Shown here: one piece after another, positions 36,030-44,177 of the stretch
Layout of the letters: every line of letters begins with the position of its first letter
How positions within the stretch are numbered: position 1 is the stretch's first letter
Assembly: GCA_026398415.1 (NCBI GenBank)
Contig: JAPLSY010000029.1
Coordinates: 94,320 to 158,319, forward strand
Origin: Kiritimatiellota bacterium
GTDB taxonomy: Bacteria > Verrucomicrobiota > Kiritimatiellia > JAAZAB01
Reading direction: 5' to 3'
DNA: 64,000 bases
The notes under the pieces: generated by a model
Seen by the model: the letters and a program-made list of their open reading frames with translations, nothing else
What the model was told of the DNA's origin: nothing
The model's database searches: none
Translations under genes and position numbers: made by a program

Positions 36030-38093
36030 ATGAAGCTACGCTGGATGATCATGCCGTTGATGTGCCTGTTGATAGGTGGCTGCGGAACCGGCAAGGGCGG
36101 AGGAGGGACTGTGGATGCGATGGTCTCCGTCCCGGATCTGTCGTCCTATGCAAAAATCGGTCTTCTCGAGAAGCCGACAATAGTGAATCCGCAATTTGAA
36201 GGCACCGCTGGCTGGAAGCTCCTTGAGGGATACCAGATCGATCCGAAGGGCGGACGGAATGGAGGCGGTGCGCTCTTCTACGAGCGGACCGACCCCGCCA
36301 AATACCCACTGTTGGGGCAAGACATAAGCCTGCAGCCGGGGATCAGATACAAGTTTGGCGTCTGGGTGAAAACCGAATGCGTGGCAAACGAATCAGGCGG
36401 TGCGACCATCTGCCTTGAGTTCTACAAGAACGGGAAGTGGATCGCTGGACAGTATCCTGCGGGTATCGAAGGAACTAAGGACTGGACGCGGGTCGAGTCG
36501 GTCGGCACAGTGCCCGCTGACGCGGAACGGGCCGAACTGGAGCTATATCTCAGGCCGCAGGCAATGGGCAAGGCGTGGTTTGACGATGTGACTATCGAGC
36601 CGGAAAAGCCACGCATGATCACCTACATGATCCAGCCCGCCATGGAATCGATCTCATCTAAGGATGGACACGTTCTCCTTGGCTTGTATCTTGATAGCTT
36701 CTACTGCAAGTTGCCGGACACCATCAAAGAGGCGGATCTCATCGTCCGCGTCGAAGCGCTCAGTGGCGGAAAGGTTGTCAGCGAGACGGCAAGTTTTATC
36801 AAAGACGGCCGGATTGCTGCGGACGTCGGACGGCTTCCAGAGGGAGCCGCTTCCCTGCGCGTCACCATGCTGGACACGAGGCACAAGTGGATAATGGGCG
36901 AAGAGTCGATCCCCGTCACGGTCACGGCGGGCAGGCAACCGCCAGCGAACGCCTGTCTCCTTGACAGCCGCGGACGTATGATCGTCAACGGCAAGCCGTT
37001 TCTGCCGGTCGGATTGTACCACGGCACCTTGACCCGCAAGGATGTGGACATCATTGCGAAAAGCCCGTTTAACTGCGTCATGCCGTATAATAGCCTTTCC
37101 ATGGGGTTCAAAGATTCCCAGAAAAAAGGCACCGAGGGCATTCAGGAGATCATGGATTTCTGCCAAACGAAAAAGCTGAAAATCATCTTCTCGATCAAGG
37201 ATGTCTATGCGGAGACAACATATGCTCCCACCACCCTGGGTGTCGAAGGCGAATCGGCCATCGTGGAGAAGGCGGTCACTTCCTTCAAAAATCATCCAGC
37301 CCTTCTCGCATGGTACGTTAACGACGAGCTTCCGACCAGCATGCTCGACCGGCTCACGGCCCGGCGCCGCGAGGTGAACCGCCTCGACCCGTTCCATCCC
37401 ACCTGGGCCGTCTTCTGCGATTTCAATGAGGTTCCCGCCTATGGCCCAACCTGCGACATCGTCGGAGTCGACCCCTATCCAATCCGGGACGCCAACTCCC
37501 ACGACATGGAGTTGGTCCGCCTCGCCATGGAGATGACGAAACGCGCGGTGGGAACTACGGAGGGGATGGCGACGTGGGCGGTTCCCCAGATTTTCAACTG
37601 GGGTTGCTACGACAAGAAGGCGAAGGAAGATCGGAAAGCCTACGAGTCCACATGCCGTGACCCCACCGAAAGCGAGATGATCTCCATGTCGCTGCTCTGT
37701 GCTATCATGGGGGCGAAAGGCTTTATCTACTACTCCTATTTTGACTTGAAAAAGAAGGTGTCCGTGCCTGACTATGGCCGCCGCTGGCCAGAGGTGTGTC
37801 GCATGGGGGAACTCATGGTCTCGCTGGCTCCGTTCCTGCTCGCGGACTCCGATGGCCCGGCTGTCACGGTGAACGCAGAATCGGGGAAAATCATGGCCAA
37901 GGCGTTCAAGGATGACAAAGGCAGCGTGCGGGTGCTTATCGCCGGCATCGGCCCAGGAGATAGCAAGGCGACGCTGACGGTCTCTTCCAGTGTCCCTCTC
38001 AAATCGAAGTTTGGGAAATGCGTCTCCCTGAGAAATGGCCAGTACCGTTTCCAGGGAGCCGACATATGCTCAGATATTCTTGAAGGCGAATAA
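36030..38093 (+). CDS. Glycosidase-like lipoprotein (CBM plus TIM-barrel)
   Basis: A 687-residue predicted lipoprotein. The start at 36030 follows AAAGGAGCGGGAAG. The signal peptide is MKLRWMIMPLMCLLIGGCG with Cys18 in an IGGC lipobox. Residues about 45-195 resemble a carbohydrate-binding jelly roll (NPQFEGTAGWKLLEGYQ, then FGVWVKTE). A beta domain follows, then from about 315 a TIM barrel of the GH2/GH42-like kind (MIVNGKPFLPVGLYHGTLTR, then LLAWYVNDELPTSMLDRL with a candidate acid Glu, then CDIVGVDPYPIRDANSH). Substrate is unknown. It is bracketed by 59-bp direct repeats (35813-35871 and 38121-38179), suggesting acquisition as a cassette. No other gene lies inside the repeats. Confidence 0.72.
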   Translation: MKLRWMIMPLMCLLIGGCGTGKGGGGTVDAMVSVPDLSSYAKIGLLEKPTIVNPQFEGTAGWKLLEGYQIDPKGGRNGGGALFYERTDPAKYPLLGQDISLQPGIRYKFGVWVKTECVANESGGATICLEFYKNGKWIAGQYPAGIEGTKDWTRVESVGTVPADAERAELELYLRPQAMGKAWFDDVTIEPEKPRMITYMIQPAMESISSKDGHVLLGLYLDSFYCKLPDTIKEADLIVRVEALSGGKVVSETASFIKDGRIAADVGRLPEGAASLRVTMLDTRHKWIMGEESIPVTVTAGRQPPANACLLDSRGRMIVNGKPFLPVGLYHGTLTRKDVDIIAKSPFNCVMPYNSLSMGFKDSQKKGTEGIQEIMDFCQTKKLKIIFSIKDVYAETTYAPTTLGVEGESAIVEKAVTSFKNHPALLAWYVNDELPTSMLDRLTARRREVNRLDPFHPTWAVFCDFNEVPAYGPTCDIVGVDPYPIRDANSHDMELVRLAMEMTKRAVGTTEGMATWAVPQIFNWGCYDKKAKEDRKAYESTCRDPTESEMISMSLLCAIMGAKGFIYYSYFDLKKKVSVPDYGRRWPEVCRMGELMVSLAPFLLADSDGPAVTVNAESGKIMAKAFKDDKGSVRVLIAGIGPGDSKATLTVSSSVPLKSKFGKCVSLRNGQYRFQGADICSDILEGE

Positions 38094-38120
38094 ATTGTAG
38101 TGGGGTATGTACTTGAAGTT

Positions 38121-38179
38121 TCTTATCCAACTTGTATCCTGTTGATCCTGTCAAAAGATTATCGCTCAGACGGGATCAA
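38121..38179. repeat. 59-bp direct repeat, right copy, overlapping the end of the NYN gene
   Basis: Begins TCTTATCCAACTTGTATCCT and ends CAGACGGGATCAA. It differs from the left copy at three positions. Its right end supplies the last codons (LIDPV and stop) of the minus-strand gene at 38166-38861. Confidence 0.9.
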
Positions 38180-38861
38180 TCAAGTCAAGTACGGAAGGAT
38201 TCTCTTTTTCTCTCGGTTCGCCTTCCTCGGCGGGTTCTTCCGGCGTTTCGGACGCAGGGTTGCTGTTGTTATTGGGCCGATGTTGGCGATCCCGATCGCC
38301 CCGGTCACGATTTCCGCGGTCACGGTTACCGTAATCACGGTTGCCGCGGTCACGGTCGCCATGTTCTCCGCGATCCCTCCGGTCGCCCCGGTCCCGATCA
38401 CGGTCATCACGCTCGTCAAAACTCTTTCGTAAAGTCGAAAGCCGCATACAGACCGCGCCTAACTCCCCAGCCTCTCGCTCCAGCGCGGCATCCGCCGTCA
38501 GCAGCACCACGTCTTTGCGGACAGCCAGTTTGCGGATCAGGTCTTTCATCTTGGCCTGGGCGCTCGCGCCGTTCTCGGCGTAGAACGCGCGCACGCCCTT
38601 GAATTCCTGGCCCTCGCCGGCTTCGCGCAAAGGGCGCCCGGTAAAAACCGCCTGGATCTCAATCCCTTCCCGGCCGGCAAACTGGGCCAGCATTCGCAGG
38701 ATCGCAAAATGGTCGCGGGGACTGGCCTGGCCGCCGCCGTTGCGCTGGCGCGGATCCACCATGCCGGTGGCGTCCACCACATAAACCCGTTCCTCCGCCG
38801 GCCGGGTCAAGGTGTTGCGCCCCCCGGCGCGCTTTCCAAACAACAGGCTGAGAAAACTCAT
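38166..38861 (-). CDS. NYN-like (PIN-fold) protein with RG/RD-rich tail
   Basis: A 231-residue protein. ATG 38861 follows AAGGA at seven bases. The N-terminal domain (about residues 25-150) has a PIN/NYN-like order of motifs: YVVDATGMVDPRQRN with an early Asp, AVFTGRPLR, FYAENGASAQAKMKDLIRKL, and DVVLLTADAALEREAGEL with late acidic residues. This suggests an RNase of the YacP/Rae1 kind, inferred only. A low-complexity tail follows, rich in RGD, RGN and RD repeats, then an acidic C-terminus. Such RG tails bind RNA in other proteins. The last five codons lie in the right 59-bp repeat. dnaG precedes it on the same strand with a gap of about 140 bases. Confidence 0.65.
   Translation of the reverse strand: MSFLSLLFGKRAGGRNTLTRPAEERVYVVDATGMVDPRQRNGGGQASPRDHFAILRMLAQFAGREGIEIQAVFTGRPLREAGEGQEFKGVRAFYAENGASAQAKMKDLIRKLAVRKDVVLLTADAALEREAGELGAVCMRLSTLRKSFDERDDRDRDRGDRRDRGEHGDRDRGNRDYGNRDRGNRDRGDRDRQHRPNNNSNPASETPEEPAEEGEPREKENPSVLDLIDPV
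38272..38415 (-). repeat. Low-complexity repeat encoding RG/RD-rich tail
   Basis: Degenerate tandem words such as CGTGACCGCGGCAACCG on the minus strand, in steps of 3 to 15 bases, encode runs of RDRG, RGNRD and RGDRD. It lies inside the NYN-like gene and is probably length-variable by slippage. Confidence 0.7.
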
Positions 38862-39000
38862 AGTCACATCCTTTGTAACATCTTAAAAGTCGCAGTGTGT
38901 CTTAGCTCCAGATTCGGCTTGGGTCACCCATTCATTCGCCTTGACGTTATCCCATCTGGCCATTCTCTTCAAGTTTAATTCCGGCAGGCATGCCAAAACG

Positions 39001-40944
39001 TCACATCCCTTCCATAACCGGCACGGCGGCATCCCATTGCTTGAGCATATTTTTATCATAACCGATCTGGATTTCTTCTGCCGTCAATTTTTTATCTTCC
39101 GCAGGCGTTAGTTTATTTGCCCCGCCTAAGCCTGCGGCCTGTCGAATCTGTTTGATTTCCTTTAGACGCCGCTGGAGCGCTGCCGTGCGGATGCCCAGGA
39201 TGAGCGATTTGACCGACTCCTCCCGGGTCGCGAAATCGCTTTTGATCTTGGCCGGCGCAGCCAGCGCCTGGGCCACAAACCGGGATAGATCCCGTTCCTC
39301 ATTGTCCTGCTCCGCGATAATACTCATGACATCCCGCTTGCTCTGCTCCGCCTGCAGACAGGCCTGGATCACCTGACGGCAGGGCAAATCCGTCACCAGG
39401 TCCAGCGGCAAATACTTTCTGACCAGGCCCGCCAGTTCCAGGTTCGCTGCCAGGTGTTCGGCCAGCGCCAGTTCCTTGATCGACCGCGGCATCGCCGGAT
39501 CGGCTTTCTGGGGCGCGGGCGCTGTGGCTACCGGCCGACTGCGCCTCAGTACCTTGTCCAATTCATGCTGTAGCGCCGTTTCCGGCACGGCCAGGCGCGT
39601 GGCAGCTTGCTGGATGAGCCGGGCCTGCTGGACGGCATTGGGCGTGCGCGCAATCGTGGCCATCACGGCCGTGGCCAGCCGCATCAGGCCGGCTTCCGTA
39701 TCCGGATTTTCGCGACCGGTGAGCACGTCAATTTGAAAATCGAGCGCGGACTTGGCATCCTGGAGGAGTTTTTTAAATGCGACCGCGCCATCCTTGCGGC
39801 GGATCAGCGAATCAGGATCCTCGCCCGCCGGGAGCGCCGCGATGCGCACTACCAGCCCCACCTGGAGGAACGTGTCCGCCGCGCGCAGGGCGGCGTCCTG
39901 ACCGGCCCGGTCGGCATCAAAGACGAGCACGATGCTGTCGGCATAGCGCTTCAGAATACGGGCATGGTCGGCAGTGAACGCCGTGCCTTGGGCCGCCACC
40001 GCTGTCAGAAACCCGGCCAGGTGACAACGGATGACGTCAATCTGCCCCTCGCAGACGATGGCCTCGCGCGATTCCACGATGGCGCGGCGTGCCTTATGCA
40101 GCGCGTAGAGGATGTGGCCTTTGCGGAACAGCACGGTTTCCGGCGTGTTGACATATTTGGCCGCTGCGACCTCGGCAGTCAACACGCGCCCACTGAACCC
40201 CACGACGCGCCCTTGCTCGTCCTGGATGGGAAACATGAGCCGGTTACGGAAGCGATCATACCAGCGCGCGGGACCTTCGGCCGGTGTTGGCTCCCTGGTC
40301 GCCTTCGGCGCCGCCGTCGGCGGGTAAACCCTGGTCGCCTCTGGCGCCGCCGCAGGCGGGTAAACTTCGGGGCGCGGCTTGGCCGGGATGATCAGACCGG
40401 CGGCTTCCAGTTGCTCGCGCGTGTACTTTTTTTCGGCCCACCGTAGGACGGTGTCCCAGCGCTCCGGGGCGAAGCCGATCATAAACTCCTCGACGGTCGC
40501 GGCCGGCAGGTCGCGCGACGCCAGGTATTTCCGAGCGGCTTCGCCTTCCGGATGCTTGAGCAGGAACTGCTGGTAAAGTTTGGCGACGAGCGCATTGATT
40601 TCGTAAAGCGCTTCCTTGCCGGGCTGGCCGTTATCGCCATCCGCTTCCAGCTTCAGCCGGATACCCGCGCGCTGGGCCAGCATTTTTACGGCCGTCATGA
40701 AATCCACCTTCTCGTAATCCATGACGAACCGGAACACATCCCCCCCCGCGCCGCATCCGAAACAGTGGTAGGTCTGGCGCTGGGGATTGACCATGAAGGA
40801 CGGTGTCTTTTCCTTGTGGAACGGGCAGAGGGCCTTGAAAGTGGAGCCGCTGCGCTGGAGCGTGAAATAGGCGCCAATTACCGTCGCAACATCGTTATTG
40901 AGACGGATCTCCTCCAGCACGGCATGAGGAACCTTGAGCGGCAT
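39001..40944 (-). CDS. dnaG: DNA primase, with a repeat-encoded linker insertion
   Basis: DnaG makes RNA primers for replication. The protein has 647 residues. The N-terminal zinc finger is CPFHKEKTPSFMVNP with YHCFGCGAGGDVF. The TOPRIM polymerase domain includes IVCEGQIDVIRCHLAGF and VLVFDADRAGQDAALRAA, with YDRFRNRLMFPIQDEQGRV before it. The C-terminal helicase-binding region is divergent. Between the zinc and polymerase domains, residues about 194-217 contain the two-fold repeat VYPPAAAPEATR / VYPPTAAPKATR, encoded by a 36-bp tandem repeat (40293-40364), which most primases lack. The cvpA stop lies two bases upstream, so the two are probably co-transcribed. Confidence 0.96.
   Translation of the reverse strand: MPLKVPHAVLEEIRLNNDVATVIGAYFTLQRSGSTFKALCPFHKEKTPSFMVNPQRQTYHCFGCGAGGDVFRFVMDYEKVDFMTAVKMLAQRAGIRLKLEADGDNGQPGKEALYEINALVAKLYQQFLLKHPEGEAARKYLASRDLPAATVEEFMIGFAPERWDTVLRWAEKKYTREQLEAAGLIIPAKPRPEVYPPAAAPEATRVYPPTAAPKATREPTPAEGPARWYDRFRNRLMFPIQDEQGRVVGFSGRVLTAEVAAAKYVNTPETVLFRKGHILYALHKARRAIVESREAIVCEGQIDVIRCHLAGFLTAVAAQGTAFTADHARILKRYADSIVLVFDADRAGQDAALRAADTFLQVGLVVRIAALPAGEDPDSLIRRKDGAVAFKKLLQDAKSALDFQIDVLTGRENPDTEAGLMRLATAVMATIARTPNAVQQARLIQQAATRLAVPETALQHELDKVLRRSRPVATAPAPQKADPAMPRSIKELALAEHLAANLELAGLVRKYLPLDLVTDLPCRQVIQACLQAEQSKRDVMSIIAEQDNEERDLSRFVAQALAAPAKIKSDFATREESVKSLILGIRTAALQRRLKEIKQIRQAAGLGGANKLTPAEDKKLTAEEIQIGYDKNMLKQWDAAVPVMEGM
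40293..40364 (-). repeat. Two-fold 36-bp tandem repeat in dnaG
   Basis: Copies at 40293-40328 and 40329-40364 match except at four positions. Each contains GGCGCCGCCG flanked by GGCGGG and encodes the 12-residue unit VYPPxAAPxATR on the minus strand. The GC-rich words resemble the trpA palindrome. Confidence 0.85.
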
Positions 40945-40946
40945 GG

Positions 40947-41525
40947 CTATTTTTCTTCCACCGGCAGTTCCGGCATCGGCGGGAGCGACGAAGTAGGCGG
41001 CGGTTTCACGCCGACGTCAAGCCAGCGAATGGCATTCAATTTTTCGATCGCCCACGGAGCATATTGGAAGACCGTCCGCCCGACGATGGATTGCTTGTGC
41101 ACCAAGTTTCGCAGGTATTCGTGGGGCCACAAGCCGATCGCATAGACGCACAGCAGCGCCATCAGCACCCCCCGCAAGAGACCGGCAACCCCGCCCCCGG
41201 AACGGTCAATCTTTTCATTGAACTTGACCGTCATCAGCAGGCGCAGGATCAAGCGCAAAATAAGAAACAGAAGCGCCATACAGACCACGATCAGAAGGAA
41301 CGCCACGGCCAGTGCCAGTTCCGGGTCCTCGGACAGCCGGGTATTGTCGGCCAGCAGCCGGCCAACGACTTGGTAGAACCGCAAACCCGCGGTCAAAACG
41401 ATCACCGTGCTGATCAGCCGCGAGAGCTCGCCCGAAAGCCCTCGTTTCAGGCCCCACAGGAATTCCCACAGCACGAGCACGAGCGCGCCCACTTCTATGG
41501 CCGTAAACATGTTTCCAAACGTCAT
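40947..41525 (-). CDS. CvpA family membrane protein
   Basis: A 192-residue protein with about four hydrophobic segments, matching the CvpA/colicin V production family. It has EVGALVLVLWEFLWGLKRGL near the start, LIVVCMALLFLILRLILRLL in the middle, and DRSGGGVAGLLRGVLMALLC, the Gly-rich family motif. The role of CvpA is unclear; it affects envelope homeostasis and biofilm in some species. ATG 41525 gives the family N-terminus; the frame extends to 41690 without a ribosome site. It lies directly upstream of dnaG. Confidence 0.8.
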   Translation of the reverse strand: MTFGNMFTAIEVGALVLVLWEFLWGLKRGLSGELSRLISTVIVLTAGLRFYQVVGRLLADNTRLSEDPELALAVAFLLIVVCMALLFLILRLILRLLMTVKFNEKIDRSGGGVAGLLRGVLMALLCVYAIGLWPHEYLRNLVHKQSIVGRTVFQYAPWAIEKLNAIRWLDVGVKPPPTSSLPPMPELPVEEK

Positions 41526-41742
41526 GGCTAAAAGTTCCAAATTAAACGGACAAGGCAACGAACTTCCGCGCGTAATAATGCAAAAACACAGTTCCCATAC
41601 CAAACGGAAATTATTTACCAGATTTGAAGATGCTTGGCAATGCCCATTCCGCGCCTCAGAAACAGATTGACAATCCGCCCGCCATGTCAATAATCATATT
41701 TATAGGCTTTGACAGGAACTCGATTTGACATGGGAACCAGCT

Positions 41743-43794
41743 ATGTCTGAAAATGATTCTTTTGCCAGAACCGTCCGGATCGCGATTCCGTTCGAGGAAT
41801 CCGCCGCTGTGGTAATGCCAAAAGTCCCGCGGGTTATTGTAAAGAAAAAGGGGCCGACGCCCTTGGACGAATCCGCGGATGCGGCGCCCTACCAGGAACT
41901 ACTGCAGAGCCTTTACGATGGCGTACTGATCACCGATGCCACCGGCCGGATTATGGACGTCAATGAGCGTGCCATGGATTTTCTGCTCTATACCAAGGAC
42001 GAACTCAGCCGGCTCAACATCATCAACATCATCGCCGGCGCCAATGAAGTCCTGCTGGAGACGCTCCGCAAAAACATTGAACAGCGCCGCTACACGCTGA
42101 TCGAAGCCTCGTGTATCCGGAAAGACCGCACAACGTTCCCGGCCGAAATCGCCACCAACCGGCTGGTCCTGACCCCGGAAGGGCATCTCTGCTTTTTTGT
42201 TCGCAATATCACGAAGCGGAAAAAAGCGGAAGAGGCGCTGAAACAGACAGTCACCCGGCTGAAGGAAATGGATTTATCCAAGTCCCGTTTCGTAGCTAAC
42301 GTGTCGCACGAATTACGTACCCCGTTGACCATCATTAATACGTTCGTCGCGCTGGTTAATGACGGCGTCGCCGGAGTGATATCCGATCAGCAAAAGGAAT
42401 GTCTGGAGACCGTCCTCCGGAATTGCGAACGACTGGCCGGGCTGATTGATGATGTCCTCGACCTGGGACGGATTGAGTCGGGGCGTGAAGAATTTCATCG
42501 TGGGCGTGTGAACCTCGCCGATTTGCTGAAACAGTGTCATCACGATTTCATCCCGCAATGTCTTCTGCGCCATCAACAATTCAACCTGGAGATGCCCGAG
42601 ACGCTTCCGGATGTGCTCTGCGATCGGGATAAGATTGCCCAGGTGCTGACCAACCTGATCGGCAATGCCAACAAATTCACGCCGGAAGAAGGTGTTATTA
42701 CCCTGCGCGCCGAACAGGAGAACAATATCATCCGGATAGACATTGAGGACACCGGACCGGGTATCCGCCCGGAAGATCAAAACCGGATTTTCGAGGCCTT
42801 CATCCAGCTCGCCCGTACGGAAGACAATACCGGGAGCAAAGGCACCGGGCTGGGCCTGGCGATCAGCAAACATATTATCGACATTCACGAAGGCATCATT
42901 CAGGTCGAAAGTGTTCCGGGAAAGGGCAGTCGGTTTTTCTTCACACTGCCCATCTATACCGAGGAAAAGAATTTAGACGCGTTTATCACCGATCGCATGC
43001 GATTCATGGAAGTGCGCGACCGGCAGTTAGCCATGCTGGTCCTCCAAGTCGCCGCGCCATCCGTTCCCGGCGGCGACCCGGCAAGTAAAGAGGCCGCCGA
43101 GCGTCTTCGAGCTTTGGCGATGGAAGCGCTGGATTGCACCGCCGAACAAACGTTCCTGTTCGAAGCCAATCAGGTCCTGATTGTTCTGCTCGACGGCACC
43201 GAGCAGACGCGGGACGGTGTTGCCGCCCGTCTCCAGTTAACCTTTGGTAAACAGCGGCAGGCGATCATGGACGGTATTCGCATGGCCTATCTGGAGCCCA
43301 CGCGCGCGCACAAGCCCCGTGAGTGGCTGACGCAAGCCCTGGCGCTTCTGAAACCGCTTCTAATCGGTCCCGTGGAAACAACCCCGCTGCGCGTCCTGAT
43401 CGTGGACGACGACGCCTCGATCCTGAATCTCATGGTGCGGGTACTCCACGAATCCGGCGTGGGACTGGACCTCAAGTCCACTACAAGCGGTTACGATGCC
43501 TGCATCCATTTTGGCGAATGGAACCCCGACCTGGTGGTATTGGATCTCCATTTACCCGATATTGACGGGAGGCGCGTCTTTGATTCGATGACCAAGCGTC
43601 TTCCGCACCGCACCACTAAATTTCTGGTTGTTTCCGGCTATCGCGACGATATCGATGAAATCATGCAATTGGGATGCGACGATTCGCTTTGCAAGCCGTT
43701 TGATTTCGATGAGTTCGTCATGAAAGTTAAGCGCCTGCTGAACCTGGATTCTCAGCCGGCGGGCGTGTCGGCGAAGGTTGCCAAGCACCCATGA
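41743..43794 (+). CDS. Hybrid sensor histidine kinase (PAS-HisKA-HATPase-REC)
   Basis: A 683-residue soluble hybrid kinase. Residues about 45-155 form a PAS domain (LYDGVLITDATGRIMDVNE, then CIRKDRTTFPAEI). HisKA contains FVANVSHELRTPL with phospho-acceptor His189. The ATPase has NLIGNANKFTPEEG, IEDTGPGIRPEDQNRIFEAF and KGTGLGLAISKHI. Residues about 400-540 form an extra domain I do not recognise; it may be a degenerate GGDEF-like fold. A C-terminal receiver (about 545-670) has VLIVDDDASI and Asp601 in LVVLDLHLPDIDG. No transmembrane segment is seen, so the signal is cytoplasmic. The start at ATG 41743 follows GGGAACC. The stop overlaps the next response regulator (ATGA). Confidence 0.93.
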   Translation: MSENDSFARTVRIAIPFEESAAVVMPKVPRVIVKKKGPTPLDESADAAPYQELLQSLYDGVLITDATGRIMDVNERAMDFLLYTKDELSRLNIINIIAGANEVLLETLRKNIEQRRYTLIEASCIRKDRTTFPAEIATNRLVLTPEGHLCFFVRNITKRKKAEEALKQTVTRLKEMDLSKSRFVANVSHELRTPLTIINTFVALVNDGVAGVISDQQKECLETVLRNCERLAGLIDDVLDLGRIESGREEFHRGRVNLADLLKQCHHDFIPQCLLRHQQFNLEMPETLPDVLCDRDKIAQVLTNLIGNANKFTPEEGVITLRAEQENNIIRIDIEDTGPGIRPEDQNRIFEAFIQLARTEDNTGSKGTGLGLAISKHIIDIHEGIIQVESVPGKGSRFFFTLPIYTEEKNLDAFITDRMRFMEVRDRQLAMLVLQVAAPSVPGGDPASKEAAERLRALAMEALDCTAEQTFLFEANQVLIVLLDGTEQTRDGVAARLQLTFGKQRQAIMDGIRMAYLEPTRAHKPREWLTQALALLKPLLIGPVETTPLRVLIVDDDASILNLMVRVLHESGVGLDLKSTTSGYDACIHFGEWNPDLVVLDLHLPDIDGRRVFDSMTKRLPHRTTKFLVVSGYRDDIDEIMQLGCDDSLCKPFDFDEFVMKVKRLLNLDSQPAGVSAKVAKHP

Positions 43795-44177
43795 GCGCAA
43801 AAATATTAATTATCGAAGATGAAGCGGACCTGGTCCAGGCCCTCGTCATGAGGCTCAAGGCGGAAGGTTATCAGACCGCATACGTGACAGACGGCATCAG
43901 CGCCTTGGAACGGGTCCGGGAAGAAAAACCCGACCTGATTCTCCTCGATATCTGCCTGCCGGGGCGCAATGGGTTTGAGGTGTTCCAGCAGTTGCGACAG
44001 GATCCGGCGATGGAGCGCATGCCCATTGTCTTTCTTACGGCGCGCTCAACCGTGGAAGATCGCCAGAAGGCCCGGCACTTGGGCGCCGCAGGTTATGTCA
44101 TCAAGCCATTTCAATGGGCCAACTTGATCAAGCTGGTTCACGATGTCCTCGCCGCCTTTGGCCCGGATAACGGGTGA
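43791..44177 (+). CDS. Single-domain response regulator
   Basis: A 128-residue CheY-like receiver with no output domain. Landmarks are ILIIEDEADLVQAL with the acidic pair, LILLDICLPGRNGFEV with the phospho-acceptor Asp, VFLTARSTVEDRQKA with the conserved Thr, and GYVIKPFQWANLIKL with the Lys. The start overlaps the kinase stop (ATGA), so the pair is coupled and this is the likely phosphorelay partner. Its 3' end overlaps the convergent NtrC-like gene by 40 bases. Confidence 0.93.
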   Translation: MSAKILIIEDEADLVQALVMRLKAEGYQTAYVTDGISALERVREEKPDLILLDICLPGRNGFEVFQQLRQDPAMERMPIVFLTARSTVEDRQKARHLGAAGYVIKPFQWANLIKLVHDVLAAFGPDNG

